Assembly (NCBI RefSeq): GCF_046630445.1
Contig: NC_092340.1
Span: 22,456,001 to 22,520,000 of the forward strand
Origin: Rutidosis leptorrhynchoides
Lineage: Eukaryota; Streptophyta; Magnoliopsida; Asterales; Asteraceae
Reading direction: 5' to 3'
Length of the DNA stretch: 64,000 nt
A program made the position numbers and the translations under genes. The notes beneath the pieces are model-generated. The model did not search any database and was not told the origin of the DNA. It saw only the letters and a program-made list of their open reading frames with translations. How positions within the stretch are numbered: the first letter of the stretch is position 1; each line of letters starts with the position of its first letter. Positions 47,200-59,279 of this stretch are shown one piece after another.

Positions 47200-48043
47200 A
47201 CCTTATGTCTTGAGTTCGATTGTACGGTTGAATTTGTTAGAGTTTGATTTGTTTTGAAGATTTTATTGTACTCTATAAGTTGTTGATAAATAATATGTCA
47301 TCTCTACTTGATCTACACTATTTGAACATGATATTAGAGAGGTTCTGATCTCGAAACCTAATCAATCTAATAATTCGTTGTATCTATGCCGTCCTTGTTA
47401 AATCTACCTATCCACCGTCTCTTAATACCCTAATAAAACCCCAAAACCCGATCAAAATCTAACTAACTTAAGCGCACAATCAGACTTGGGTGATACTAAT
47501 AATATACACTCTAATATTTATAAGTGAAATGTTATCTGTTTGGTTTAGTCCATTGCTCCTTTAAGATCTTCCATTGTCACTTTTGTCATTTAAAGTATCT
47601 CAATTAGTTTAGTAAGGTTGGCGCAGCATTCATATGATGCAATTTTTTTTTTTTTTTTTTTTGAACGGCGATTTTTTGGCATCAGTAGATCATATATTTC
47701 AACGACCCTCATCATTTGCACGTAAACACACGTCCGGGTGGCAACCCAAACTCGATCGACGGTACCGGGGAACACATCCATTCAGGCAGATGAAACTTAA
47801 GTATACATGTATGAAAATAAATTCGAAGTTATATGCTTTCTAAGTCTTGACACTGTCACGAGGAGCATATAGTGTCATTAGATATGACCAAAAATCCAGG
47901 TGGGCTTTTAAAGTTGGGTTAATTATTGAAACATCGGGGCCGTAATTGTTACTGGGCTTCTAAATAAATATGGTTAAAAGTCACAATTCCGTTCTCAACG
48001 GTGCAAATGCATGGACCCACTTATTTCCTTGACCTTGGGGCTG
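47200..48043. other. Intergenic; one SINE-like sequence, no gene
   Basis: Minus strand 47800-47643 ends ATCGCCGTTC followed by a long A tract, resembling the tail of the SINE in UGP3 intron 1. I find no certain Pol III boxes or target duplication. The rest holds nothing I can support. Confidence 0.35.
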
Positions 48044-48494
48044 TAAGAGCACGAGGTGTCCGTATCGATTTTTCAGTGTCAATTTTAGTGCCCATTTTTG
48101 ACACTGAAATTGACTGACAGTGTGTAAGGTGGAGGTGTCCACAGTGTCCATTTCAGTGTCCACAGTGTCCATTTCAGTGTCCATTTTTTTTTATTTAATT
48201 TTTTAATTGATTTTTAAATATTGTATTTAATTTTTAAAAATACTCAAATAATAATAAACATCAAACAAACATAATTCATTAATAAAAAAACGTACATTCC
48301 TAAAATAAAATTTAAAAAAACACTACGAGTACGCTTATTCAAATAAACACACATACGAACAAACTACTCCTCGTCGGTGTCCGTAGACAACTCTTGGACC
48401 TCCTCGAACCTCTTCAACGCGTTGCGTCTGATCAACGCCTTCTGCTTCTCGGTGATCTTCTAGTCTTCCTCGGTCATATCAATTGCTAGCATCC

Positions 48495-49128
48495 TCATTT
48501 CCACTTCAACTTGCTTTGATTCATAATACTTTTTTTCCGGTCCGCGACCTCATCATGATTTTCCTTGATCGACAAATGCAACGACTCACGTGAAGATTCC
48601 GATGGTGTAGAATCACTTGACTTTTTCCTTGACTTTCTTGATTTACCCAGTGGACGGGGTATTGGATCACGACCATACATATTTCTTTGTTTGGGGCCTC
48701 AACATCTTCATCCAAGTTACCCGAACTATTTCCAACCCCTTCTTCAACCGTCGGTGTAAATTTCTTGTTTCGAGTACCAATTACCACCGGATCCGGATGT
48801 AGCCATTTTGGCTTGGTTTTCAAAAAATTCCAAGTCCGATGACTAGTGAACTTTTTGTGCTCTTCAAGTCTATATTGTGTGTCACACCGATCATGAAAAT
48901 CAAGATCATTCTCGCCACTCCTTCGATCATTCTTCAAACGATTATAAACACCATTATATTTATTGCATTCCGCATTTAACTTTGTCCGTTTGGAAGACAA
49001 AGCGTCCTTTGTTCGGTCGAATGGCGATTTCCGTGTGTGATACTCATGCCACACCATTTGCCAAAAACTTTGCCCTACAACGAATATAAACATAAATAAT
49101 ATATAAACATAAAGAATATATATGCATA

Positions 49129-49161
<33 letters not shown>

Positions 49162-49288
49162 CGCGTATATGTATAAATAATATATATATATAAACCGCGT
49201 ATACGTATAAATAATATATATACCCGTCCGTGCGTTTCCTTCAAACGAATCTTCGGAAACCAAAAGCCAACTTTTCGCCAAACGTAAC
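48495..49288 (-). pseudogene. Pong-like ORF1 (Myb/SANT-like), 3' part of copy 2
   Basis: The sequence resumes after the Ty3 insertion with GATGAGTTACG: DELRLAKSWLLVSEDSFEGNARTG, the first half of a Myb/trihelix-like domain. A 149-bp AT-only intron follows (49075-49223). Exon 2 reads QSFWQMVWHEYHTRKSPFDR and RTKLNAECNKYNGVYNRLK, then a Glu/Asp/Lys region and a C-terminal PLGKSRKSRKK. The family is the DNA-binding ORF1 of PIF/Pong transposons, also annotated as NAM-associated. Frame changes occur near the C-terminus. Confidence 0.7.
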
Positions 49289-49293
49289 TCATC

Positions 49294-50946
49294 TGTAACA
49301 TCCCGTTCTTTCCGAATGTGTATTAAGGTGCGTAATTACCCTCGTAAACATTTAATATTGTATCCGTAGTGGACTATGTTTGGTTAGGTGTCTAAAATAT
49401 AGAAAATGTTCAATCAGGCCTTGTGTCGCGTTTAAACAAGGTCTATCGCGTTCTGGTACGTCGCGTAACGCGACGAAATAGGTTGAAACGCGATGGGTAT
49501 CTGGGAGAATTCAACAGTAAGGTTGTCGCGTTTTGGTTTAGTGTGTCGCGACCCAGTTCGTCGCGTTTCGCGACAAACTGTATTGGAACGCGATGGTTAG
49601 GGTTTTCTCACTTCTGATCAAATGTCGCGTTTCAAAATTGTTCATCGCGTCGTGTTATCGCGGAACGCGACTTGTTGTCGTGAAACGCGATACTGGTCGC
49701 TGTTTTACATTTTTGTCCATTTAAAATAGAATCTTTTAGGGGTGTTTAGGACTTTTCACCTATGGCCGGTTTTTGAGACTTTAAGGCTAGTTCAACCTTA
49801 TCTCATCTCATTAAACACTTTCTTCATCTACCCCAAATTGAATTCTAGTGAGAGAGTGGAGATCCTAGTGAGAGAGAGGCCATTTGGAGAAGAAGGAGAC
49901 CGAATCTCACCCGAACCCAAGATCTAAAGTTATTCCTTGCGTCTCTAGCTACGATTTGATAGTCTTGGTACCTTGCATTGAAGTTTGCGGAAGTACAAAA
50001 CCGTCACCAAACCGTTAAGGTGAGTAGAGTAACTATACGTATGTGTATATGGCGTGTTTATTTGTGGGTGTTATGGCATGAACCATCGAGCCGGTAGTGC
50101 CATAACATGTGTGCGATAAGATGTGAACCACGAGCCGATAGCATTGAGTGTGAACCACGAGCCGGTAGCACTATAAACTAAGATGTGAACCGCAAGCCGG
50201 TAGCATCGAGTGTGAACCACGAGCCGGTAGCACTATAAACTAAGATGTGAACCACGAGCCGGTAGCATCGAGTGTGAACCACGAGCCGGTAGCACTATAA
50301 AAGAGTATGACTCAATTGCGTATGGTGTGAACCACGAGCCGGTAGCACCATAGCGTTTATGGTTAACCATATTGAGATTGTTGATTGTTTAGCATATTGT
50401 TTATATATATATTGTGTTGAGTATATGCTAATGCGGTTTTGTGATAATACATGACTTGTTAGTATTACGGGTATGATGACATGCTAATTGAGATACAAGT
50501 TCGTGTGAGGTATTTGTTGGATGTGATTGCAAATAAATGGGTTATATATATGTATGTATAATTATTGCATTCACTAAGCATTAGCTTACACCTCTCGTTG
50601 TTTATCTTTTTAGTTGCAGGTGCGGATAAGGGCAAAGGGGTTATCGGGCATTAGGTGTCCCTTGATGATGTTTTGTTGGAAGCTTGGAATTTGGCCTAAC
50701 GTTTTGGGTAGTTTAGTCCCAAACCATGCTCGAAGTGTCGTTTAGATTATAAACTATCATTGTAATGGGTCAAACTTGTATTAAACTTAATTAATGGCCT
50801 TCGTGCCTTTTGTAAACATTTAAATTGCTGTACATTTAAATGGAACTTGCGGAATGGGTTACATATTTAATTGGCGCGTAAATGTGTGTTATTTTAAAAA
50901 AAATAAAAATTTATTTATCGTATGGAATACGGGTTGGGTTGTTACA
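49294..50946 (+). repeat. 5' LTR of the older chromovirus
   Basis: TGTAACATCCCGTTC ... GGGTTGTTACA. It carries a cluster of TCGCG/CGCGA motifs at 49425-49690 and eight copies of a GAACCACGAGCCGGTAGCA unit at 50069-50345. Confidence 0.95.
50069..50345 (+). repeat. Tandem repeats inside the LTR (8 units)
   Basis: The core GTGAACCACGAGCCGGTAGC recurs with alternating spacers (ATCGA and ACTATAAACTAAGAT), giving a higher-order pair of about 60 bp. The 3' LTR has the same eight units at 56606-56884, so the array predates insertion. Confidence 0.9.
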
Positions 50947-50948
50947 AG

Positions 50949-50960
50949 TGGTATCAGAGC
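50949..50960 (+). promoter_or_regulatory. Primer binding site, initiator tRNA-Met type
   Basis: TGGTATCAGAGC two bases after the 5' LTR. Confidence 0.9.
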
Positions 50961-51329
50961 ATGGTCTAAGGGATTTAGGCGACTTGAGATAGGTGCCTAG
51001 ACTTAGACTTTATTGTGTATGCGCTTTTATGCGGGACTTGTTGAACTTCGGGTAGGATCGGGAATTGTTAGTGCTTAGGTTTATGTGATTTAACCTTGTA
51101 CTAATTGTTTTGTGTTGTATTTGCAATCATCAAGCGAGATAGACGTTGTACTAGTGAGTTAATGCGATGTGCTCGCGTGGTAATGACTAGCTACCATTTC
51201 TACGAGTGCAAATTGTATCAAACAAGCGATGTACGACGATTGTTGAGCAAGATGGGGCGGTAAGGTGTATGTGTGTATATATGTTTCGTTTCTTTTCATT
51301 CCATTGTTTAACCCTTTACGTTTTATAGA

Positions 51330-54300
51330 ATGAAGATGAGAAACGGACACGATACCGATAACGGGGGTACGAGTGAGGACTCCGAATTCACGGCCAAGGT
51401 TGAGGCCATCTTAAAGAACTACAAGGAGGATTTTCTCGTTAGCGTTAGAAAGGTTTTCAAAGAATCGGTTGATGAGCAAGTAACCGATTTAATCAATGAA
51501 CGCATGAATGCCGCGATTGAAGAGGCATTTGAAGCTAGAAACTTGCATCCTCGTGGCGAAGGGGGTGATGGTATTGGTGGGAATGAAAGGCGGGACTTCC
51601 ACTACAAAAACTTCAAGGATGCTCAACTTCCTATGTTTAATGGGGTGCGAGATCCTTTGAAGAGTACTTGTTGGATTTCCGATATCGAGGGGGCCTTCCG
51701 TACCGCGGAATGTCCTCCCGAGAAGAAAACAAGGTATGGTTCTAGTATATTACGGGAAGAAGCTAAGTTGTGGTGAGACGATAAAATAAACTTATATGGT
51801 GAAGAGCAATGTATGAGCTTGACGTGGGAAGAGTTCAAGAAGGAATTTTTCAAAGAATACCGAACTTCTTCCGACCTTGATAGAATCCAGGACGAGTTAC
51901 ACCATTTGCAACAAGGATCAATGGACTTGGTTACTCTCAAGTCTACCTTCTTGGTAAAGACTCGTTTTTGTCCGGAATATGTTGGTGATGATCACAAGTT
52001 AATGAAAGATTTTTACCGTACTTTAAGCGATGAGTTGAAGGGTAAGATTAGTCGGGGTATGGCTAAGTCTTTTGAAGAGTTATTTGAATTGGCTCGGGGT
52101 TTTGAGCCGGAGGTTCCAAGAAAGAGTGATTTCACTTTTTCTAAGAGAAAGTTTGAAGGTTCGAGCCATTCAAACTTTTCAAATAAAAAGAACAAGAAAG
52201 GCTCCGAAAGTTTTAATAGTGTGAAGAAGGGTGCTTTCGGGGGTTTCGGACCCACGTGTTATAATTGTAACCAAAGAGGGCACATGGCCCGTGATTGCAC
52301 CAAGGCGTCGACCAAAATCACTTATTTTAATTGTGGTAAAGAAGGGCACAAGTGGCCGGATTATCCCGATTTGAACAATGATAATGTTAAGCGATTAGAG
52401 AAGGCGGCGGACACGGCTAGGGGTCACAACTACTTGATGATGAATGATGAAGCCAAACAATCCAACGAAGTTGTCTCAGGTACTTTCATGGTTAATTCTA
52501 ATCCGGCGAGGATACTTTTTGATAGTGGTGCTAACTTGTAGTTTGTGTCTCCTAAATTTGTGCCTAAACTTAATAGACCGTTAGCTAAGTTAAATCGTCC
52601 GGTAGAAGTCGAAATAGCGGACGGCAAGACGGTGCTAGTGGTTGATGTGTGTAAAAATTGTGATGTTGTGTTTGGTGCCGAAAACTTTAAAATTGATCTC
52701 ATCCCGATGACTTTAGGTGATTTTGATATCGTTGTTGGTATGGATTGGCTCGATCATAATAGAGCCGATATTGCATGCCATGAAAAATCTATTCGTGTGA
52801 AAACCCCATGTGGGGGAGAGCTAATTATTCATGGCGATAAGCGAAGAAGACTTGTGCCGATATGTTCTTTTGCACGGGCACGTCATTTTCTTGTTAGTGG
52901 TGCCATGGCTTTTCTTGTCCATGTTGTTGATACTCGTGATGAGCCACCACCTATTCGTGAAATTCCAGTGGTTAGCGAATTTAAAGACGTTTTTCCGGAC
53001 GAGTTACCGGGTGTTCCGGCGGAAAGACAAGTTGAATTTCGCATTGAGTTGGTTCCGGGAGCTACTCCCATTGCTAAAACTCCTTATCGTTTAGCACTGA
53101 CGGAAATGCAAGAGTTGTTAAATCAAACCCAAGAGTTGCTCGAGAAGGGTTTTATTCGACCGAGTGCTTCGCCATGGGCCGCTCCGGTTTTATTCGTGAA
53201 AAAGAAGGATGGTAGTATGCGGATGTGCATCGATTACCGGGAGTTGAATAAAGTGACGATCAAGAATCGTTATCCATTGCCTCGGATTGACGATTTGTTT
53301 GACCAACTCCAAGGTGCGACGTATTTCTCTAAGATCGACCTACGGTCCGGCTATCACCAAATGCGGGTCCGTGAGGAAGATATTAAGAAAACGGCTTTTC
53401 GAACACGTTATGGGCATTTTGAGTTTGTAGTTATGCCTTTTGGTCTTACGAATGCACCGGCGGCATTCATAGATCTTATGAACCGAGTGTGCCAACCTTT
53501 GTTGGACAAGTCGGTAATTGTGTTCATTGACGACATTCTTGTTTATTCAAAGAGTATGAACGAACATGAACGTCATTTGCGTGAAGTATTAAAGACGTTA
53601 CGAAAGGAGAAGTTGTATGCTAAGTTCTCCAAATGTGAATTTTGGCTAAGGGAAGTTCAATTCCTTGGTCATATTGTGAACAAGGAGGGTATTCAAGTGG
53701 ATCCGGGGAAGATAGAGACGGTGAAGAGTTGGAGACAACCGACTACGCCTACGGAGGTCCGAAGTTTTCTCGGATTGGCCGGTTATTATCATCGGTTTAT
53801 CCAAGACTTTTCTAAGATCGCTTCTTCATTGACAAAGTTGACGAGGAAGAACGCGAGATTTAATTGGGAGAACGAGCAAAAAATTGCTTTTCAATTGTTA
53901 AAAGAGAAGTTGTGTCAAGCTCCGGTGTTAGCGTTACCGGAAGGAGTAGAAGACATGGCGGTTTATTGTGATGCTTCGTTAAATGGGCTCGGGTGTATTC
54001 TAATGCAAAGAGGTAAAGTCATCGCTTATGCCTCTCGACAATTAAAGGAACACAAAACGAGATATCCGACTCATGATCTTGAGTTGGCGGCGGTTGTGCA
54101 TGCGTTGAAAATTTGGTGCCATTACTTGTATGGTGTCAAGAGTACGATTTATTCGGATCATAAGAGTTTGAAACATCTATTTAATCAACGAGATTTGAAT
54201 TATCGTCAACGTAGGTGGATGGATGTGGTAAAGGATTATGATGGTGAAATACTTTATCATCCGGGCAAGGCGAATGTGGTCTCGGATGCGTTAAGTCGAA

Positions 54301-55828
54301 AGAGTCATCACCCGGCGTTACGATTGGGATTGTTACGTATGATTATTACTAACAATTTTCTTGAAAAACTTGGTGTGATTCAAATAGAGGCTTACGTTCA
54401 CAACAAGCATGCGGAACGAATTGTGGGGCAATCGGAGTTCATTACTATGGGCTCGCGTGGTTTGTTGTCTTTTCAAGGAAGAGTGTGGGTGCCTAAGATG
54501 GGTGATTATCGACAAGTGCTACTTGATGAAGCACATAAGTCAAAGTATTTCATTCATCCGGGAGCGACGAAAATGTATCTTGATTTGAGGAAGGATTATT
54601 GGTGGCCGGGCATGAAACGTGATGTTGTAAAATATGTTGAACAATGTGTTACATGTTTGCAAGTTAAAGCCGAGCACCAAAAATCGTATGGTAAGCTATA
54701 ACCGTTAGAAATCCCGGAGTGGAAATGGGAGCACATTACCATGGATTTCATCACAAAGTTACCTAAAACGGCGAGAACCCAATTTGATTCGATTTGGGTA
54801 ATAGTTGATCGATTAACGAAAAGTGCTTTGTTTCTCCCCATTCAGGAAGCGATATCGTCGGAGACCTTGGCTAAGTTGTTTATCAAGGAAGTCATCTCTC
54901 GACACGGAGTTCCTATATCTATTATTTCGGATCGAGATACCCGTTTCACATCTCAATTTTGGGAAAAGTTTCATGAAGATATGGGTACACAATTGAAGTT
55001 GAGCACGGCGTACCATCCTCAATCGGACGGTCAAACCGAACGTACGAATCAAACATTGGAGGACATGTTACGGGCGTGCATTATTGATTTCGGTGGTAGT
55101 TGGGATGAGCACTTACCTTTGGTGGAATTCTCGTACAATAATAGTTATCATACTAGTATCGGGATGCCACCTTACGAGATGCTATATGGGCGAAGGTGTC
55201 GAACTCCCATTTGTTAGGGTGAAGTGGGTCAAAGGGAAATCGGGAGTACCGATTTAGTTTTGGAGACGAATAGCAAGATTGATATTATTCGGGAACATTT
55301 GAAAAAGGCGCAAGATAGGCAAAAAATCTTATGCCGATAAATGTAGGCGCTTGATTGAGTTCCAAGAGGGTGACAAAGCGATGCTTAAGGTTTCGCCATG
55401 GAAGGGTATCATTCGATTTCGAAAGTGGGGAAAGTTAGCTCCTCGGTTTATTGGACCATTTAAGGTTTTAGCTCGTGTCGGTGAGGTTGCGTATCGGTTG
55501 AAATTACCAGAAGAGCTTGCGGGGATCCATAACACATTTCATGTTTCCCATCTCCGTAAGTGTCTTGCGGATGATTCTTCATGGATGTTATTAGACGAAA
55601 TTGAGCTAAACAACAAGTTAGAATATGTTGAAGAGCCGATTGTTATACTCGATGAGAAGGTGAAAATGTTGCGTAACAAAGAGGTGAGGACCTTTAAGGT
55701 CCAATGGCGTCGTAGTAAAGGTTCCGAGTTTACTTGGGAACCCGAAGAGTTCGTTTTGGTTTATCTTCCGTCTTGTCATGCGGCTTGGATCGCGAGGACG
55801 CGCTCCGATTCAAGTGGGGGAGAGTTGT
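51330..55828 (+). pseudogene. gag-pol of the older chromovirus, four stops and one frameshift
   Basis: The frame begins MKMRNGHDTDNG and shows gag, knuckles, protease (DSGAN), RT ([30 protein letters not shown]), RNase H ([10 protein letters not shown]), integrase ([47 protein letters not shown]) and a chromodomain-like C-terminus (VQWRRSKGSEFTWEPEE). In-frame stops lie at 51774-51776, 52539-52541, 54699-54701 and 55215-55217. An extra A in the run near 55322 shifts the frame. In the second knuckle (YFNCGKEGHKWPDYP) two cysteines are tyrosines. Three of the four stops and both Cys changes fit G-to-A or C-to-T mutation. Confidence 0.93.
55814..55825 (+). promoter_or_regulatory. Polypurine tract
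   Basis: GTGGGGGAGAGT directly before the 3' LTR; primes plus-strand DNA synthesis. Confidence 0.85.
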
Positions 55829-57473
55829 AACATCCCGTTCTTTCCGAATGTGTATTAAGGTGCGTAATTACCCTCGTAAACATTTAATATTGTATCCGTA
55901 GTGGACTATGTTTGGTTAGGTGTCTAAAATATAGAAAATGTTCAATCAGGCCTTGTGTCGCGTTTGAACAAGGTCTATCACGTTCTGGTACGTCGCGTAA
56001 CGCGACGAAATAGGTTGAAACGCGATGGGTATCTGGGAGAATTCAACAGTAAGGTTGTCGCGTTTTGGTTTAGTGTGTCGCGACCCAGTTCGTCGCGTAT
56101 CGTGACAAACAGTATTGGAACGCGATGGTTAGGGTTTTCTCACTTCTGATCAAATGTCGCGTTTCAAAATTGTTCATCACGTCGTGTTATCGCGGAACGC
56201 GACTTGTTGTCGCGAAACGCAATACTGGTTGCTGTTTTACATTTTTGTCCATTTAAAATGGAATCTTTTAGGGGTGTTTAGGACTTTTCACCTATGGCCA
56301 GTTTTTGAGACTTTAAGGCTAGTTCAACCTTATCTCATCTCATTAAACACTTTCTTCATCTACCCTAAATTGAATTCTAGTGAGAGAGTGGAGATCCTAG
56401 TGAGAGAGAGGCCATTTGGAGAAGAAGGAGAATGAATCTCACCCGAACCCAAGCTCTAAAGTTGTTCCTTGCGTCTATAGCTACGATTTGATAGTCTTGG
56501 TACCTTGCATTGAAGTTTGCGGAAGTACAAAACCGTCACCGAACCGATAAGGTGAGTGGAGTAATTATACGTATGTGTATATGGAGTGTTTATTTGTGGG
56601 TGTTATGGCATGAACCATCGAGCCGGTAGTGCCATAACATGTGTGCGATAAGATGTGAACCACGAGCCGGTAGCATCGAGTGTGAACCACGGGCCGGTAG
56701 TACTATAAACTAAGATGTGAACCACGAGCCGGTAGCATCGAGTGTGAACCACGAGCCGGTAGCACTATAAACTAAGATGTGAATCACGAGCCGGTAGCAT
56801 CGAGTGTGAACCATGAGCTGGTAGCACTATAAAAGAGTATGACTCAATTGCGTATGGTGTGAACCACGAGCCGGTAGCACCATAGCGTTTATGGTTAACC
56901 ATATTGAGATTGTTGATTGTTTAGCATATTGTTTATATATATATTGTGTTGAGTATATGCTAATGCGGTTTTGTGATAATACACGACTTGTTAGTATTAC
57001 GGGTATGAGGACATGCTAATTGAGATACAAGTTCGTGTGAGGTATTTGTTGGATGTGATTGCAAATAGATGGGTTATATATATGTATGTATAATTATTGC
57101 ATTCACTAAGCATTAGCTTACCCCTCTCGTTGTTTATCTTTTTAGTTACAGGTGCGGATAAGGGCAAAGGGGTTATCGGGCATTAGGTGTCCCTTGATGA
57201 TGTTTTGTTGGAAGCTTGGAAGTTGGCCTAACGTTTTGGGTAGTTTAGTCCCAAACCATGCTCGAAGTGTCGTTTGGATTATAAACTATCATTGTAATGG
57301 GTCAAACTTGTATTAAACTTAATTAATGGCCTTCGTGCCTTTTGTAAACATTTAAATTGTTGTACATTTAAATGGAACTTGCGGAATGGGTTACATATTT
57401 AATTGGCGCGTAAATGTGTGTTATTTTAAAAAAAAAATTATTTAAAGTATGGAATACGGGTTGGGTTGTTACA
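55826..57473 (+). repeat. 3' LTR of the older chromovirus
   Basis: 1648 bp. Compared with the 5' LTR many differences fall in CpG contexts (for example TATCGCG/TATCACG, ATGGCCGG/ATGGCCAG). Confidence 0.95.
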
Positions 57474-57478
57474 TCATC

Positions 57479-57846
57479 CCATTCATTCCAAGTGTTTTGA
57501 GTGATGTTTACGGGTGTGTTTCTTGGCCTTTTTCAATTTCTTTAGCCTTTCCTTTGCCCTTTGCCTTTGCCTTTGTTTGTGCCCTTTCGGAAGTGGGTGT
57601 CGGAACCTCGTCTTCAAAAGATCGAGTGAATGATTGTTGTGATCGTTGCAAACTTTTTTCCTTTTGCCATTCCATCCAACTAGCATAATCTTCGGGTGAC
57701 ATTTGAGTTTGTGGTATTCGGGTTTGTGTGTCGACGGGTTCGGGATGAGCTACGTTAAATTCGTGCCAATTAAAATTGAGACCCATCGGGTTTGATTCGT
57801 CGTAAACGAAGTTGGGTGAATTTGGGTCGGAAGAATTGAAATTCAT
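57479..57846 (-). pseudogene. Pong-like ORF1, 5' part of copy 2
   Basis: Starts MNFNSSDPNSPNFVYDES and continues with a Gln/Ser/Glu-rich stretch and a Lys/Ala run (KAKAKGKGKAKE). One or two frame changes near 57490-57520 separate it from the TWNEWDELRLA segment that joins the part at 49288. The split is caused by the Ty3 insertion at TCATC (57474-57478). Confidence 0.65.
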
Positions 57847-58180
57847 GTTTGTGAAAGAAATGTTGTGAAGATGATTTGTGAATTGATGTTTAAAGTTTGT
57901 AGTGAAGGTGTATATATATAGAAAAAGAAAGAAATAAAAAACAAAAACAAAAAAATGAAAAAAAAGGAAATAGCCGTTGCAAACGGCTAGAAATTTAAAA
58001 AAAAAACTCCAACGGCTCATTTTTTCCACCGTCGAGTTTTGGTGGTTGGAAATCGACGGCGGGATCGACGCCGTGCCGGTGTCGACCGACCGTCGATCCC
58101 GTCGTCGATTTTTGGGGGACGGTCGATTTTGCTATGGATACCGAGTGCTCTAATGCTGCATTCAAAGTCTATAAACTCTA

Positions 58181-58783
58181 GGGGAAATTTGTCAAAATGC
58201 CTTTATTGTGAAAAGTGTTTAACAACATGTTCTTAATAAATTGTAATTGTAAATATGCCCCTCCCCACGCACCGCGCGCGATGCGTGATGGCCTGTGTGT
58301 GATGCGTCTGGCCGAGATAATCACCGAGACATCCTTTGAATGATCGTGGTGTGTGGTTGAGTTGCGGCCCGAGTTTGTATATATGATAATATTTTTTTGA
58401 TTCGTAGCTCCAATTTAGAAATCGTTTTTTTTTTATAAATTGTGTATTTTATTTGAGAACTATTTGTTGACAAACGTTTCCTAGCGAATAGTGATAAAAA
58501 ACATGATTTATAAAAACGGTAACTAAATCGGAGCTACAAGTCAAAAGATACGATCATTCAAAGTCCAGTTCCGATGCAGCCCCACCAAGCATATGCACGG
58601 TGCGTGGTTCGTGTATTTCCAGAAATGGGCCTGTCTCGGCGATTATCTTGGCAACATGCATCACACACAAGTCACCACACGTCATGTGTGGTGCATGAAG
58701 AGGGGGCTTTTTTTTAAATTATTAATTTTTTATGGCATATTATTAAACACATTCTAGAATGAAGGCATTATGACCAATTTCCC
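58181..58783. mobile_element. Foldback MITE (about 600 bp)
   Basis: The left arm (GGGGAAATTTGTCAAAATGCC..., through GCCGAGATAATCACCGAGACA) is the inverse of the right arm (TGTCTCGGCGATTATCTTGG ... GGCATTATGACCAATTTCCC). Pairing extends over about 150-200 bp per arm and further through TAGCTCC/GGAGCTA near the centre. TA flanks both ends. The long stem could give a hairpin transcript. Confidence 0.75.
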
Positions 58784-58951
58784 TAATTAAATTGCGGTAG
58801 ATGCATGTAAACTTGTCACGTAAACAAGTAAACGGGTGAATGAATTATCTTTTTGTTGTTCAGGTAATCCGATGAAAATGAGTATTTTTATAAAGATGCA
58901 TGCGACTTAAGCGGGTTGTCCTTTGATCGTTTCTTGCCTTTTTTATTTTTT

Positions 58952-59267
58952 CGGATCAAAACGTGTAAGTTGGCAGGGACACGCTAACCCTGTGTGCCGT
59001 AGCACCCACCAATCCCACCCCGAAAGAGACCTGTGCCGGCAAAGTACCTCCTCCCAGGTACCACAGTGACGGCAAGGCGATTTTTACCCCAGCTAGCTAT
59101 ACCCCCGAAACACTTCACAAATTTCCCCCCGGAGGGAGAAATAATTCCATGCGGGGCGCCCAGACTGAGAATCGAACTTGCGCCTTTCTTCGGATCAAAG
59201 CTTCCCTCACTGTGGGCCCAGGGATCAAAGGCATCGGGTACCACTGAACTATAAGCTCGTTGGTCCG
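58952..59267 (-). mobile_element. tRNA-derived SINE, minus strand
   Basis: Minus-strand TAGTTCAGTGG (59241-59251) fits the Pol III A-box consensus, and AAGTTCGATTCTC (about 59167-59179) resembles a B-box. The TTTTTATTTTTT tract found on both sides (58940-58951 and 59268-59279) may be the target duplication, but its low complexity makes this uncertain. Confidence 0.6.
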
Positions 59268-59279
59268 TTTTTATTTTTT

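Larger units (their letters stand above)
49294..57473 (+). mobile_element. Mutated Ty3 chromovirus (Tekay-type) inside the Pong-like gene
   Basis: LTRs at 49294-50946 (1653 bp) and 55826-57473 (1648 bp); target duplication TCATC at 49289-49293 and 57474-57478. The interior has the primer site, a gag-pol with several stops, and the purine tract. I count about 39 LTR substitutions plus an indel near the end (about 2.4%). This insertion is therefore clearly older than the chromovirus at 9.15 kb, and of similar age to the copia element. Confidence 0.95.
48047..58150 (-). mobile_element. PIF/Pong-like ORF1-only element, copy 2 (split by a chromovirus)
   Basis: The left end is TAA|GAGCACGAGGTGTCC (TAA at 48044-48046); the right end complemented is GAGCACTCGGTATCC with TAA at 58151-58153. 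So imperfect terminal repeats and the 3-bp TAA duplication are both kept. Removing the Ty3 insertion and one TCATC leaves 1919 bp. Inside is a single two-exon ORF1-type gene; no DDE transposase gene is seen. Confidence 0.8.

Noticed and set aside
49425-49690. CGCG cluster as CAMTA or E2F sites
   Set aside because: Most occurrences do not fit the full CAMTA or E2F consensus, so only the word cluster is reported.
50069-50345. LTR tandem array as a CRISPR-like array
   Set aside because: The spacers are themselves repeated, and this is a plant LTR; no CRISPR features.
57449-57688. Plus-strand ORF at the chromovirus right border
   Set aside because: Antisense shadow of the Lys-rich Pong-like exon, crossing the LTR junction.
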